From Ascaris suum (lineage: Eukaryota > Nematoda > Chromadorea > Rhabditida > Ascarididae): a stretch of DNA of 64,000 nucleotides. A program made the translations under genes and the position numbers. Positions 53,686-64,000 of this stretch are shown piece after piece. Numbering within the stretch: position 1 is the stretch's first letter; every line of letters begins with the position of its first letter. The notes under the pieces were generated by a model. It had not been told where the DNA came from, searched no databases, and was given only the letters and a program-made list of their open reading frames with translations. The DNA is taken from assembly GCA_013433145.1 (NCBI GenBank), contig CM024189.1, forward strand, positions 1,860,001 through 1,924,000, given 5' to 3'.

Positions 53686-54917
53686 CTAATTTTTACTCTC
53701 AGCAAAAGAAACTTTTTCGCACTCGGTATCTGGATTACTCTTAATTTTGATGAGAGGAGGCGCGTAATCGGTTGCACTGCTCTTGTCAAGAACTCCCCTG
53801 CAACTATTTGAAGCATTCTTTCGAACGTTCGCTTCCAACTCTATCGAAATCTTCCTTCTAAAAGAGGACGCATCTCTACGTTTGGGGGCAGGAAGTTTGT
53901 TGTTCGCGACAATAAGTGAAGGTATTGGTGAGCAATATTGTCGTTTCTTGACCTGTTCGTACGCCTGAGTGCAATGCGAATGTTCTACTGCCATTTCGAA
54001 ATAGACCGGAACTGTATCTCACATGGATGGAAACCCAAGATCGTGTAAACGGCGTCACTTTTACCTCACCTGTCTTTGAATGTGCGTTCTCACTTCGTCT
54101 GAGGTACAGAACCTTCCGAATCCTTGAGCTATATCTATAGATTCACCTCTAAGTGAATTTCTTACTTGCAAAACCTGATTTACTGTCTATGCAAATGAGG
54201 TTATGCAAGGAGTGCTTACTGGTTAAACGAACTCAGGTAGAAGAATTTTGGCAATTGCAGCAAATTTTTTCAAGAAAAAGCCAGTTCGCATGCAGAAGGC
54301 CTAAAAAATTCCTATGTCCGCGAAGGAAACAAAGAAGCTGCACAACTATGACGAGTAAGGGAGGGGATAGGAGGGAGTAGGGAGGGGGATACGGACACAA
54401 TCGCATGCAGACTGAGGAAGTGTGCGGCTTAAGTGCACTAATGCGCAAGTTGATTCACAGAGAACTGTTCAGGACGCAACCAACGAAAATGCTTGTGAAA
54501 GTGGATTTTTTGGTACTTAACGAGGAGTTTCAAAAGCAAACCTGCGAAGCAAAGGTGCCCAAAAAATGAGAAATATGTGACTGAATAGGAACATTCATGC
54601 GCATCAATGCACTCACATCACCTGCTCCTTCAGCGTTCATGGAATTAATCCAATGGTTCTTTTCAAAACTTACCTCACCATTAGCCTAGGCGATACAGCC
54701 TTATGTATTGCAAGCCTAGTGATCATACAACGTGGTTGTCATGTGCAATTTCAAATGCGCATTCACATCACATCTAGCACTGAAGATTTTCCTCTCTGTG
54801 GGCAAGTATCGCTGCGAGCACTTGTGGAAACCTGCTAGGTACCAACTGGTTAGCTTGCGACGACTCTGACAGAATGAATTACCTGTGGCAGCGCAGCGAC
54901 TCCCTTCTCGGGGTTTG
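53686..54917 (-). CDS. Unrecognised protein, last three exons (partial)
   Basis: Minus-strand exons 54917-54883 (35 nt), 54148-54070 (79 nt) and 53964-53686 (279 nt) have good GT/AG ends and phases that chain (0 to 2, 2 to 0, 0 to stop). They read QTPRRESLRCH, then GESIDIAQGFGRFCTSDEVR, then a basic stretch with YEQVKKRQYCSPIP, LPAPKRRDASSFRRK and a C-terminus ESKN. The protein is Lys/Arg/Ser-rich with no membrane segment in this part, suggesting a soluble protein, perhaps phosphorylated. No family is recognised. The 35-nt exon is the weakest element. Upstream exons must lie beyond 54918, possibly including the cysteine-rich exons at 60.7-63.3 kb. The gene is tail-to-tail with vab-19. Confidence 0.5.
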
Positions 54918-55313
54918 CTGTAATGTAAAGAAATTTTGCAAATACGACTTTCTTCGCTGAATTTTGCGATTAGCACAGCTAAATTCACGTGAAGATCAAG
55001 CGTTACTCTTAGGATGCACTAGTAAGCAAAATAAAACAAGTTTGGTAAAGAGGAACACTTGCCACATTTCGCATGCCAATAAACTTTCGCATTCGAATTT
55101 GCCTCAACGTTTGGTTATCCCCTTGTACATTATCATCATTTTGAATAAAACCAGCCCTAAAGCTTTTACTGCTGCAGTTTATCGGCTCACATGACCAAAC
55201 TTCTATACAAAGAAATGGATGTTTAATTAGTCGAATTTTTGAATTCGCTCTACACTCGTCTAGGAGACGTTCTGCACTTTTCTTTCTTTTTTTTTTTCCG
55301 AAGTGACAGCTTC

Positions 55314-55412
55314 ATGGAGGATGAATCACAGATGACGATGGTGGGTGAAGAGTTGAAGAGCGAGAAGCTGAGAGAAGAAGCAAAGCCGCTCTCGAAATTT
55401 TTTTTTTTCAAA
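55314..55412 (+). CDS. Possible coding stretch, acidic; unrecognised
   Basis: After a long polypyrimidine run and GACAG acceptor, an ATG opens MEDESQMTMVGEELKSEKLR followed by EEAKPLSKF. Composition is acidic and helical, unlike the surrounding AT-rich noise. It lacks a clear donor and runs into a T-tract. The antisense frame is also open but poor in charged residues. It may be the first exon of a small plus-strand gene or a relic. Confidence 0.22.
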
Positions 55413-56017
55413 GTTGGAAGTGACTGCGAGACAAGAGTCTGCTGTGTGCACTGTTTTATGGAAGAGGACCTCTTTTGAGGGCGCACGAAACCGGATTCAC
55501 AAAGTGAAGCTGCTCGAGATACTAGCTGTCTAAAGTTCGCGACTATCCACCAAAATGATTCATTTTCCGTGAATCTTCGCATTGTCGTATTACAATGCTC
55601 ATGTGTAATAACAAAGCGAAATAAATCCACACCATCATGCAAAAAAAAACATTCTTGCCGATGACATCTGAAGGAATATTTTACAACTTGTTTCTTATGG
55701 AATCTGAAATGGTACATCAAGACTGTTTATAGATGCGAATTGTCTTTTATCGTAATTTGAGCTTTTGAAACGTGGAGAGAAGATAACAGCCTGAAGATGG
55801 AGTTTCAACTTCTAAAATGTAAGCGTACCGTACAATTGCCGATGCTTTGGAGTCCTTACGTTGAGTGATTTGGCGTTAACTACGCATACCCAAATCGACC
55901 ATTAACTTCAGAAGATCACCAAAGTTCTTTGTAGTATATTTATATTATACGTGGATGACCTGAAAGGAATAGTAGATTTTCTGCGCACAACATGCGAGCA
56001 ATGCCTTCAACGTGCAG

Positions 56018-56278
56018 TTCAAAGAGACTATTCTTTGGGAGGATGAAAAGTGTTCTGAGCGGATGGGGTCAACCAAGGTGTTGCAGCCATTTAATGTGGC
56101 CGTTGCAGCACATAGTCGAACAAGTACTTTACACGGCACCCACTCGCTCGAGACAGATTCAGGTACGCTCCAAATAGGTAGCTGCTACTGCAGCAGGAAC
56201 AGCACCAACGAACTCGACGATGAAAGAGAATGGGTCGTTTACCAACGAGAAATATACACGAAAAGGTGCTCAGGTTGA
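56018..56278 (+). pseudogene. GC-rich coding-like block, two open frames; possible exon or relic
   Basis: From a CGTGCAG acceptor at 56017, one frame reads through KETILWEDEKCSERMGSTKV and LQPFNVAVAAHSRTSTLHG to a stop at 56276-56278, with a GTACGC donor at 56163. A second frame starting at 56178 also looks coding (AGTAPTNSTMKENGSFTNEK). The gap between the two is 15 nt, too short for an intron, so a frameshifted relic or one true frame plus shadow are both possible. No family is recognised. Confidence 0.22.
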
Positions 56279-57377
56279 CGGAAAGAGTACACACAGTTTG
56301 GAGTGTGGTGGGGCACGTCGAGAGTGAGAGTAGAATGGCAAACATTCGAGGCGGCGAAGATTTGGACTAACTGAATACTGAGCAAATATTAGCCGTCGAA
56401 TTGGCTCTCTGTATGTGTATGTATGGCGTCGCGACCATGGTAGGAGGCCTCAGTGCACAACGCGCGCACACAGCTCATTGTCAATGCAACGAGTGTGTGC
56501 CTCGCATACGGTGCTGCTTGGTCGTGGGACCAGGCAAGATGTTGGCATAGCTGAACGAAGCTTCGGATTCAGCCGTGCTACATAAGGCCATGCTCCCGCG
56601 CCGCCATACAATGCTCAACTTCACAGCGCAGCGTGCACGCCTCTATGCCGCTCAACTCTCACGCCTATTCTGGCATACAAAAGCGCCGCTTTGTTACGTA
56701 AAACAACGGCGATTTTGTTCATTGCTTTCGGCAGCCGTTCATCATTTACCTGTCGTCCAGTTAAAATTTTGGACTGATTTTAACGTCGCTTTCTGTCGAC
56801 GAAATTCGATGATTTCCGGCTCTTTTTGCAGGAAGCTTAGTTTTGCACATTAATTTGAACCCCTATGTAAAATAATTTCGTCCGTATGCCTGTGAGATGT
56901 AAAGATATTTTAGGTGAAATTCTTTACCCACCATACCAATTTCGCTCACACGATTGTGAATTGCTTTGTTCGTCACACCACAGGATAATCAGTTTCTATA
57001 CGTGTTTGAAGAAGAACGTCCGTAGGTTCAATTTTATGTCGTTCCAAATTCTCTTAGATGTTTAAGTGCTTTGAAGTAATCGGCGTCACTCGACAATTAA
57101 AGCTTCATATTAAAATGTCGTGTAAAACCTAAATCTTGGCATATTGATATTTGGAAGTCGTTGTTTGTGGAAACGATGCTCTATATGGATATCAACTATG
57201 AAATATCAAAATTCCAGAAAATTTCCATAGGTAATAAGTGTATAAAACCGCAACGTATAGAATGTTTCGAACGGTATCAAATATGAATCGCAAAAGTTCT
57301 CACAAAGAATATATATACGAGCATCGAATACATAGAAGTTTTTTGACGTTTTTTTCTGCAGACGAAAAGTCTAGCAA

Positions 57378-57599
57378 ATGTGTACTAATTTCTCATTTTG
57401 CGCAATAAATAATCACTTGAAACTAGCGAAACCCTATCGCAATTGTCCCATTGAGTTGGTTGACCAATGCAAATTTCCCACATTCGATGAGGAAGCAATC
57501 TATGAGAGCCAACCGTCCAACTTGAAATCAATGTTCGTGACATATGTCGAGCCATGCCCACGCTATGGTATTCTTGATGTTATCCACATTAGACGCTAA
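57378..57599 (+). CDS. Possible small gene, 73 aa, cysteine-containing; unrecognised
   Basis: A T-rich acceptor (TTTTTTTCTGCAG ending at 57361) is followed after 16 nt by an ATG and a 73-codon frame. This is the usual spacing of a trans-spliced nematode gene start. The product has five Cys and reads LAKPYRNCPIELVDQCKFPT, then TYVEPCPRYGIL, ending in HIRR. A 9-bp inverted repeat follows the stop at once. There is no signal peptide or membrane helix. It could instead be a lone exon or a relic. No homologue comes to mind. Confidence 0.3.
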   Translation: MCTNFSFCAINNHLKLAKPYRNCPIELVDQCKFPTFDEEAIYESQPSNLKSMFVTYVEPCPRYGILDVIHIRR

Positions 57600-57627
57600 A
57601 TAGTGGCCGCAAAAATTAGGCCACTAT
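57600..57627 (+). repeat. 9-bp perfect inverted repeat just after the 73-aa ORF
   Basis: ATAGTGGCC (57600-57608) and GGCCACTAT (57619-57627) pair across a 10-nt loop immediately past the stop codon. Possibly an RNA stem in a 3' untranslated region. Confidence 0.5.
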
Positions 57628-57694
57628 CCTTTTCGACAAGAAACTTCTTCGACATTGCATCCGCAGATCATATTCGTTCAAAAGATATAATACA

Positions 57695-57889
57695 TTGAAG
57701 GAAAAAACGAAAGTAGGCTATCGTGTATCAGCGTATTGTAATGAGAGAAGCAAGAAAGAATTTCCCTTCTCTTGTATCGATGATGAATACGAATTTGAAA
57801 AAAAAAATTTGGCCGGAAATTTCCAAATAACAGTTGGCCATTCTAAACAGCTGGCCACAGTAAAACATCACAAAAGCCTATATTTTTAG
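57695..57889 (+). CDS. Possible coding stretch downstream of the 73-aa ORF
   Basis: An open frame without ATG (it opens upstream of 57695) reads KVGYRVSAYCNERSKKEFPF, then SCIDDEYEFEKKN, and ends LYF-stop. Charged and aromatic composition resembles protein more than the AT-rich noise. It may be a second exon or a decayed continuation of the ORF ending at 57599, but no splice pair joins them cleanly. Confidence 0.2.
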   Translation: MKEKTKVGYRVSAYCNERSKKEFPFSCIDDEYEFEKKNLAGNFQITVGHSKQLATVKHHKSLYF

Positions 57890-59595
57890 CAATTTTTTTC
57901 CCATTTAGCGGAGTTACTTTCAACAAATATCTATTTTTTCAGCAACTGCCTACTTATCCTTTTATATGGAGTTGTTTAAAGCTTGTGAAGCAAAAGACCT
58001 TTAAATAGACAATTTTTCAGAACTTCTGCACCTCCTTAAAGTACACTGAAAGCACCTTATTTGCCAAAAGACTTTCATTCTTTCAACTGTGACTGCTGTA
58101 GTAGCTAAGGAATTAGGAATTCATTGCTGCAGACTATGTTCAAGCCTCCGATGACGTTGCGAAAAAGGAGTGAATATAGAGCACACACTTTGTTTATTTT
58201 TGTCTTTCACTAATCCGAATGTGATAGCTATTTATCCAGCGTTTTTTTTTTCGACATATCCTGACAGTCTTTTATCAAAACTTTGCTGCTCACGACTGAT
58301 AGAATTCGTCTTCACGTTGATCGACATGTGCAACCTTTTTGAGGTAATATTTTTTCATTGCTATCGATTCTTTGCTAACAGTTTGTTCAATTAGTATTTT
58401 ATTTTGCAGTTGCTTGTTTAGAAAGAGTGAACTGATATGATATAATCAGTGAATCGCTCTAATTACGAACGATTGTCTAGAAATATTTGAAGATTATTTT
58501 ATTTATTAGCGTCGTTCATACTTTCTTAATACTGTTTAATACATGTTATTTTAATGCGCCTTTAAATGCATTTTGTTTTTTATAAGCATACAATGGGAGA
58601 AATTTTAAAAAAAAGTTGAATCATTGAGTTTACTTTCATGTCCATCACTCAGTTTTTTTCTGCAACGAACTGAAAATTTCCTATTAAAATTCGATGGATT
58701 TCAGACTGTCAGTGGGTATGCATTTCTTTTTTCTGAAGTCCGACTCTTCTGCATAGATTGCTGAGAACAGCGAAATGTGATCAACTTTAAACATGAACTT
58801 TTCAATAGGATAGTGTATCAGAACTTTCTGATTCCTTCTATTTCTTGTATACTCGACAGTGATAAGTATAGTGTTGCGGTGAGGTGAGTGGAAATTCGTT
58901 AAGTAAAAAAAGCCCAAAGATTCTCGATAAGGTAAAAATAACAGCACCAAATCGTTTCGTTTTTTAGTCGAACATTTCGGCGGAGAAATATCAAAGACGC
59001 TTCTAATGTGGATGATATCGCGAAAGTCTTATGATTGAAGTTATATTTAGCTAATGACTGTTACCACAAGTAGCGTACGCAAGGTGCAGTTTCACCGAAT
59101 CATTTCAAAATGCCTATGAAGATATGGGTAAACAGCGCAACGTCTGCTGTCACATCGGATGGCATTTTAGCGAGTACGTCGGTTCAGACATCTGTACAAA
59201 TATTGCTGTACACGAATTTGTCGACGAAAAGACTCTAAAGCATAACGTGATTCGACAGTTTATTCGGCATCAATGCAACATTTTGCTACGCTAACGCTGG
59301 TCCATAGGTTCATGTTCTTGGTGAATTATTAAAGTTAGCGTAGTATTTCGTTGATGTACCCACTTCATAGATTACTCAAAATATAGTACGCTCTTTTAAA
59401 TCTTATATTTATTTTCTTTTAGTTATTTGTAAATCGACAATAAATTTCGTACTGTTTAAATGGTTTTCTTCATATTTTGCAGAGCATAATTGAATTGCGA
59501 TATTCATTTCAAAATATTTTGATTATAATGAGATGTTAAAACTCATAAAACTCATAAAAACTATAAAAGTGAAATCGAGGTACACATTCACGTTT

Positions 59596-59618
59596 AAAAA
59601 AAAAAAAAAAAAAAAAGA
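59596..59618 (+). repeat. Poly(A) run
   Basis: About 23 A with AAGAAG following. No retroposed gene sequence was recognised upstream. Confidence 0.8.
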
Positions 59619-60271
59619 AGACTATAAATAGCATTCATGGAAACGCAAAACGAAATACAGTAAACATTGAGGCGAAACCATTGCTTGGCTTGATTAGCGT
59701 CTTGTGGCACACCGCCTTTCATATTTAACCACGCCCCTTTTGTTACACTTCATCGTTTAGAGTGCAACGGTGTTATATTTTCGAGAGTTTGTTGAAGCAT
59801 ACGTTGAAAATTTCCTTTGCGCAAATTCTGTAGATGATTTTAATTTGTAGATTTTTGAGATTTTGGCCTATATGCAGGAAGTTTTTTTTTTTCCTTTTAT
59901 TGGACGTCGTCCCACTTCGTTAAACGTATTACAAAGCCCACAAAAAAAAGGCACATCGCTTCTCTCTGTCGTTATTATGCTTTTTTTTTAATTTCAATTT
60001 TTGCATCCAAAAATAGAAACCCCGTCTCTTGAATAAGAGATCCATATTCGTTTGAAAAAAATTCCACCTGTGCACAATTAGAGTGAAAACTGAATAAGCA
60101 ACGTTCTGGGCATTATGCACTTCATTCTTACTCGACTGCATACTCTATTTACTTGAAATGTGTCGATGTTTGATGTCATTCTGGGTATGCCTGATCACCA
60201 TCTACATCTTTTTTCGGATATCACTGATACAAAACACTTTCTCGCCTATGCGGAAATCCTCTTTTCCTCCA

Positions 60272-60281
60272 CCCCCCCCCC
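60272..60281 (+). repeat. C-run
   Basis: Ten C, followed by TTCCGCTTGAGGGCATGAGC, which carries the GCATGAGC flank seen reversed at other G-rich tracts. Confidence 0.8.
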
Positions 60282-60737
60282 TTCCGCTTGAGGGCATGAG
60301 CCCTTGAGAGCGTACAAAGGTAAAGGATTCATACAAAAGACTAATAATATTAATGAACAAATATAGTATTGAGTGCCAAGGTGATCATTTTGTAGAAGTG
60401 AGCCTCACCCATCTGTTGTTAACCATCGTCACTGAAAAAAATGTATGCAATCATGAATGCAGATTTGGGAATAACTGATGATTTATTATTATATTATAGT
60501 TGTGCATTAAATCCTTCAAAGGTATGACAGGAAATCCTGGAATTTCCACAGATCATCGCCCTCAAAATCCTATATCATCGTTTTAGGTTTTGTTCTCTCA
60601 TAGTATATTGTGATATAAATAAAAATAAAATTCCAAAGGAAGAATGTCAAACACTTTCATATGCTGCACTGCGCATTTAAAAGCTTGATTCGAAACACTG
60701 CGAAAAGGTAAATACTATTAGTGCTCGGCTTGCCCAC

Positions 60738-63342
60738 CTTTTCTCTTCGCTATCGGTTGACTCCTCGTCGGGAACGTAGATGAACTGCGGTGCACTGCCA
60801 CTATGCCTACACTTGTAGTCCCATGAGCGGTCCTCACCTAGGTCGACGCTCACTTTCTTCGACTCACCCAATTCCGCCTCTATACGGACTGCACTCAGAT
60901 CGGCGCGTACATTCGGCAAACATAACTCGCTCGTTGACAACCAGTGATATTTAGCCAACAGCAGTGGACAGCAGGAATCCTGAAGGAACTCTATAGCACT
61001 ACCGTAAGCAAACAAAATATACGGTCATCGCTAAGCGTTGATGGTTTTGCCTGGACTATAGACCTTCGCCATCGATCCATTCACCCTCCAAACACGGTGA
61101 AATATACATCAATATATAGTGAAATTTTAGTATTTATAGCAGATTAAACCATGTGAACTTGAATGCGAATTTAGGCGAAAAAAACTCTTTTAAACGAATC
61201 AAAAGAAAATCATGCTCATATAGGTGATAATTTCTGAGCAGTTTCTTTTAATTCTTTGCCCTCGAGTATGCACTTATTATTTGTGTGTGTCTTTTGTATA
61301 AATTATGACTTTCAACTTCTATTTAGTTTATGTACGATGTAGGACAACTTTATATTATTAGACAGCCTACAATGTGCATCACTCTACGCATAAAATAAAT
61401 TGAGATTAGCAACAATGATCCTTAAATTTCCATCAAAAATCATGTCCACTATTTCCCTTCTCTATTTTTGGTGAAGTTTTTAAAAAATTGAGGCATATTT
61501 TATTCAGCTTGCGCAGTTGTCAACAACACTTGAGTTTGCATTCCAGTTTTACCCAGTTGCTTCCTCATAGCATTTTCTCATCTTATATTGAACTCTGCTT
61601 TTCACTCATTTGGCCAATTAGCATAATTGTATTACAAGTGAATTTTATTCATTAGTAGGTAAGAACATCGCTCAAACTCGAGAATAATATTTCCTTCAGC
61701 TAGTTTTGTGCATGCCGTTTATTTCATTATGCGCAATGTAACATTATAATACGTCCAACTGGGGCTCTTTTAACAGGGCCAATAAATTTCTATAAGGTGA
61801 GGGGTAAATGAAAAGATCCGGAGAACAAACGAAGCAAAGTGCAAAAATTTCAATAAACCAACCGCTTTGCCAACAAAATGTTCGTAGCAGCAACGGCTGA
61901 ACGTATCTCCAGCTGCCGACAGTGAATTAGTGCTGTTTTCGCAACACATGTACTTTGCCTGCAAAAATTTTCACCTCAATATCTCAAAGCTCTTAAATTT
62001 GGACTGGCATAAATGACCTCACTGAAATTAGACAGCATACGTAAATCTATCGAAGAGAATTAGATAAGCGAATATAGCACTTATTACTACAAACGCAATC
62101 TGAAATGAACACACAGCTGGAGAGTAAGCAAGAACAGAGTAAGTAAATGAAATTATAGCGGAAATTGTAATAGCTTTCTATTTCCTTTTTTTTTACGAAC
62201 GAATGCGAATCAAACCGAAGGCAACGCTATTCTATAGGTGTTGTACATTTTGCTGTATCTGTACAAATGCTTTGACAGTATTCTTTATTAAATGCACCTG
62301 ATTAATAACGATTTCCTAAGACTAGGAATACGTTCTCCAACAACAATGCCAAGAATAAAGAAACGACATCGAGGTTCAAATAAAGAAACTGATTTTTCCC
62401 TCATAGTGGCAAGAGTATGCCATTCGAAATAAACGTCGGACGAAATAAACAAATAGTGATGAAATACAAAGACATTAATACTAACTTGAATAAATTTTTG
62501 CATGCAACAAAGGCGTGTAGTAACATTAGAGCATCGTCCTGGTACACAGACGTCCGTCAAATAAACTCCTTTATTGCAGCATTTGCTCAGATTCTCTTTA
62601 CCACTTTTCTTTATCTGTAATAAAAGTATCCGAATCTCCTATTAAGACACTAAGATAGTCAAAATTCTAAACAAGGGTAGATATTTATCTCTAACTCGGA
62701 ACTAGTGCATAGTGTTACCGAAAAATGAAGGATGGGAATTTTTGTGGGAAAAAAAGCAATTGTAATTTTTCGACAGCGTCATAAATAGAATAAATTTGAT
62801 GATCAGGATTATATCTCCGATCCAGGGATTTCCGCGTTCCTTGCACAATTCTAAATCGCACTAGATAGAAGTGTAGCTGTTCTCCCTAAGAATTATTTAC
62901 AGTTCTTCTGAAGAAAGTGAAGAAAATGGGGCTGGTCGTGGATCTCGATAAGAGACCACAAAGTATACGGTATGTTTCGCGCGAAATGACTACGAAAGAA
63001 GCTTCATATTCAATTTATTGGAGTTGTTTTATGTTTCATTAGCAAAACTTTGATGCGCTTTTCTTCTGATTTCTTTTTTGTTTTCCAATTAGCCACTCCA
63101 TTCATTCTACTCTTGAGGGTTTTTTTGTTCAAATCGAGAGTGTTGTTCTCTCATATGATCCACAAAAAATTGGCTGCCGTTGTATCCACTCTATTCATAC
63201 AAAATATTCCATATTGAGCGGAATATATTATGCTTACCTGCTGATAGCAGACGTCATCAGTGAAAGCGCCACATGGAATATTATCGACAAATGTGAACGG
63301 TGTTGGCCAAAGACTTGGTGATGGTGTTGGTGGAATTTGAGT
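60738..63342 (-). CDS. Unrecognised cysteine-rich protein, three internal exons (partial)
   Basis: Minus-strand exons 63342-63238 (105 nt), 61958-61863 (96 nt) and 60990-60738 (about 253 nt). The first two are phase 0 at both ends and read QIPPTPSPSLWPTP, CGAFTDDVCYQQ, then AKYMCCENSTNSL and FSRCCYEHFVGKA. Paired CC motifs, an NST sequon and a Pro-rich lead suggest a secreted or ectodomain segment with disulphides. The third exon is ambiguous. The long frame (KYHWLSTSELCLPN, KVSVDLGEDRSWDYKCRHSG, acidic end) needs acceptor 60988, while the natural acceptor at 60990 gives SSFRIPAVHCCWLNITGCQR but stops early. Upstream exons with a start or signal peptide were not found. It may belong with the exons at 53.7-54.9 kb. 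No family is recognised. Confidence 0.5.
62926..63237 (+). CDS. Possible start of a plus-strand gene, two exons
   Basis: A TTTACAG acceptor at 62902 is followed after 23 nt by ATG and MGLVVDLDKRPQSI, ending in a strong GTATGT donor at 62970. The next acceptor (TTTTCCAATTAG, 63092) continues in frame as RHSIHSTLEGFFVQIESVVL, open to 63321. The later part lies opposite the minus-strand cysteine-rich exon, so one of the two reads is a shadow there. No family is recognised. Confidence 0.25.
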
Positions 63343-63768
63343 CTGAAATTTCCACTTGTTCGATTTTCTCTTTCAGAACAAACTCATCTTCTTGCGAATT
63401 TACTTTTTCAGAGAAATATTCAATTGTTTTTTTCGTTTCGTTGCAAAATTCCTCTATGAAATTGCAACAACTAGACATTTCCTATGAGAAATGACTAAAA
63501 ATTTCCACAAATTCTATTCATTCATATCATTTTCGTTTAAATAGAAAAGTTTTACCTTCACGTTATATGACGGCAAGAATAAATGTTTCATTGTCCGTGT
63601 ATATATGTGAAGATATGCTGGAATTATTCTGAAACTTTGGCAAAATGCTTCAAATTTGTAATTAGTATCTTATATGCTCGGCAATCTCAACGTATTGATC
63701 GAAATCGTTAAGCGTTTATCGTGTATTGATTCCTGTCTATGAAATACAATATGCAAATTTGTTCGCCG

Positions 63769-63981
63769 TTAGTAAGTTGGTTGCTTATACAGTTTAATGA
63801 AATCTGAGATGTTGTATAAGGCGTCATGTGAAATGTACGCTTTGTCTGCCACAGATCGCGATATTTCACGAACTACTTTTTCGCTATGAAAGAAGAGCTT
63901 CAAATCTACTGACAAAACTTGATGCTTCGAAGAGCATTTTTTTTTTCGGCGCCTACGTAACACATTCTTAACTGTGTTCAT
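63769..63981 (-). CDS. Possible small basic ORF, 70 aa; unrecognised
   Basis: MNTVKNVLRRRRKKKCSSKH followed by VREISRSVADKAYISHDALY and a C-terminal KLYKQPTY. It has a basic N-terminus and helical remainder. It could be a small nuclear protein, the last exon of a gene beyond the window edge, or chance. There is no splice or family evidence. Confidence 0.2.
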   Translation of the reverse strand: MNTVKNVLRRRRKKKCSSKHQVLSVDLKLFFHSEKVVREISRSVADKAYISHDALYNISDFIKLYKQPTY

Positions 63982-64000
63982 AGTTCGAGAAATAGAACAA

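Larger units (their letters stand above)
54918..60737. other. AT-rich interval, probably intronic for the minus-strand gene
   Basis: No minus-strand exon with both splice sites was found here, though about 5.8 kb separates two groups of minus-strand exons. Several plus-strand coding-like stretches (55314-55412, 56018-56278, 57378-57599, 57695-57889) occur. The part from 58000 to 60700 shows only AT-rich sequence, a poly(A) run at 59596-59618 and a C-run at 60272-60281. Confidence 0.4.

Noticed and set aside
55250..55720. 156-codon minus-strand frame
   Set aside because: It passes through T-tracts as poly-Lys and poly-Phe, has no acceptor or donor, and its opposite strand looks more protein-like.

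Overview
The window is AT-rich nuclear DNA from a nematode. It has short exons, introns ending in TTTTCAG/TTTTTAG, long (AT)n arrays and no bacterial-style coding. The strongest marker is a complete KANK-family gene (VAB-19 type) with a CxCCPYG form of the KN motif. Introns of up to 8 kb and AT-rich spacers are far larger than in Caenorhabditis. This suggests a clade V (strongylid-type) parasite, but the genus cannot be read from the sequence.

Layout. (1) 0.7-6.5 kb, minus strand: an eight-exon gene whose last five exons encode a mitochondrial complex I NDUFA11 (B14.7) subunit. The first exons add an N-terminal extension of about 120 residues. All splice phases agree and give 305 aa. (2) 6.5-26.1 kb: a 19.6-kb spacer between two genes transcribed away from each other. 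It holds simple repeats, G-rich tracts, a 400-bp AT-only palindromic satellite and one short stretch that looks coding. (3) 26.1-53.0 kb, plus strand: the vab-19/KANK gene, with about 24 coding exons and about 1,320 codons. Its order is an N-terminal KN motif, a proline/serine-rich linker, a short coiled coil, a TQT-rich segment and C-terminal ankyrin repeats. Introns contain (AT)n arrays, hairpins and small tandem duplications. (4) 53.7-63.4 kb, minus strand: at least six exon-like segments from one or two unrecognised genes, tail-to-tail with vab-19. One group encodes a cysteine-rich extracellular-looking segment; the other encodes the C-terminus of a basic protein. Several short plus-strand coding-like stretches lie among them.

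The two identified proteins act in different places. NDUFA11 is a membrane-arm assembly subunit of respiratory complex I. KANK/VAB-19 links talin- or attachment-type adhesion sites to the cytoskeleton in epidermis. Nothing suggests that they share a pathway. Exon calls were made by eye from splice consensus plus phase; the one unresolved phase break in vab-19 (between 40122 and 41193) is flagged.
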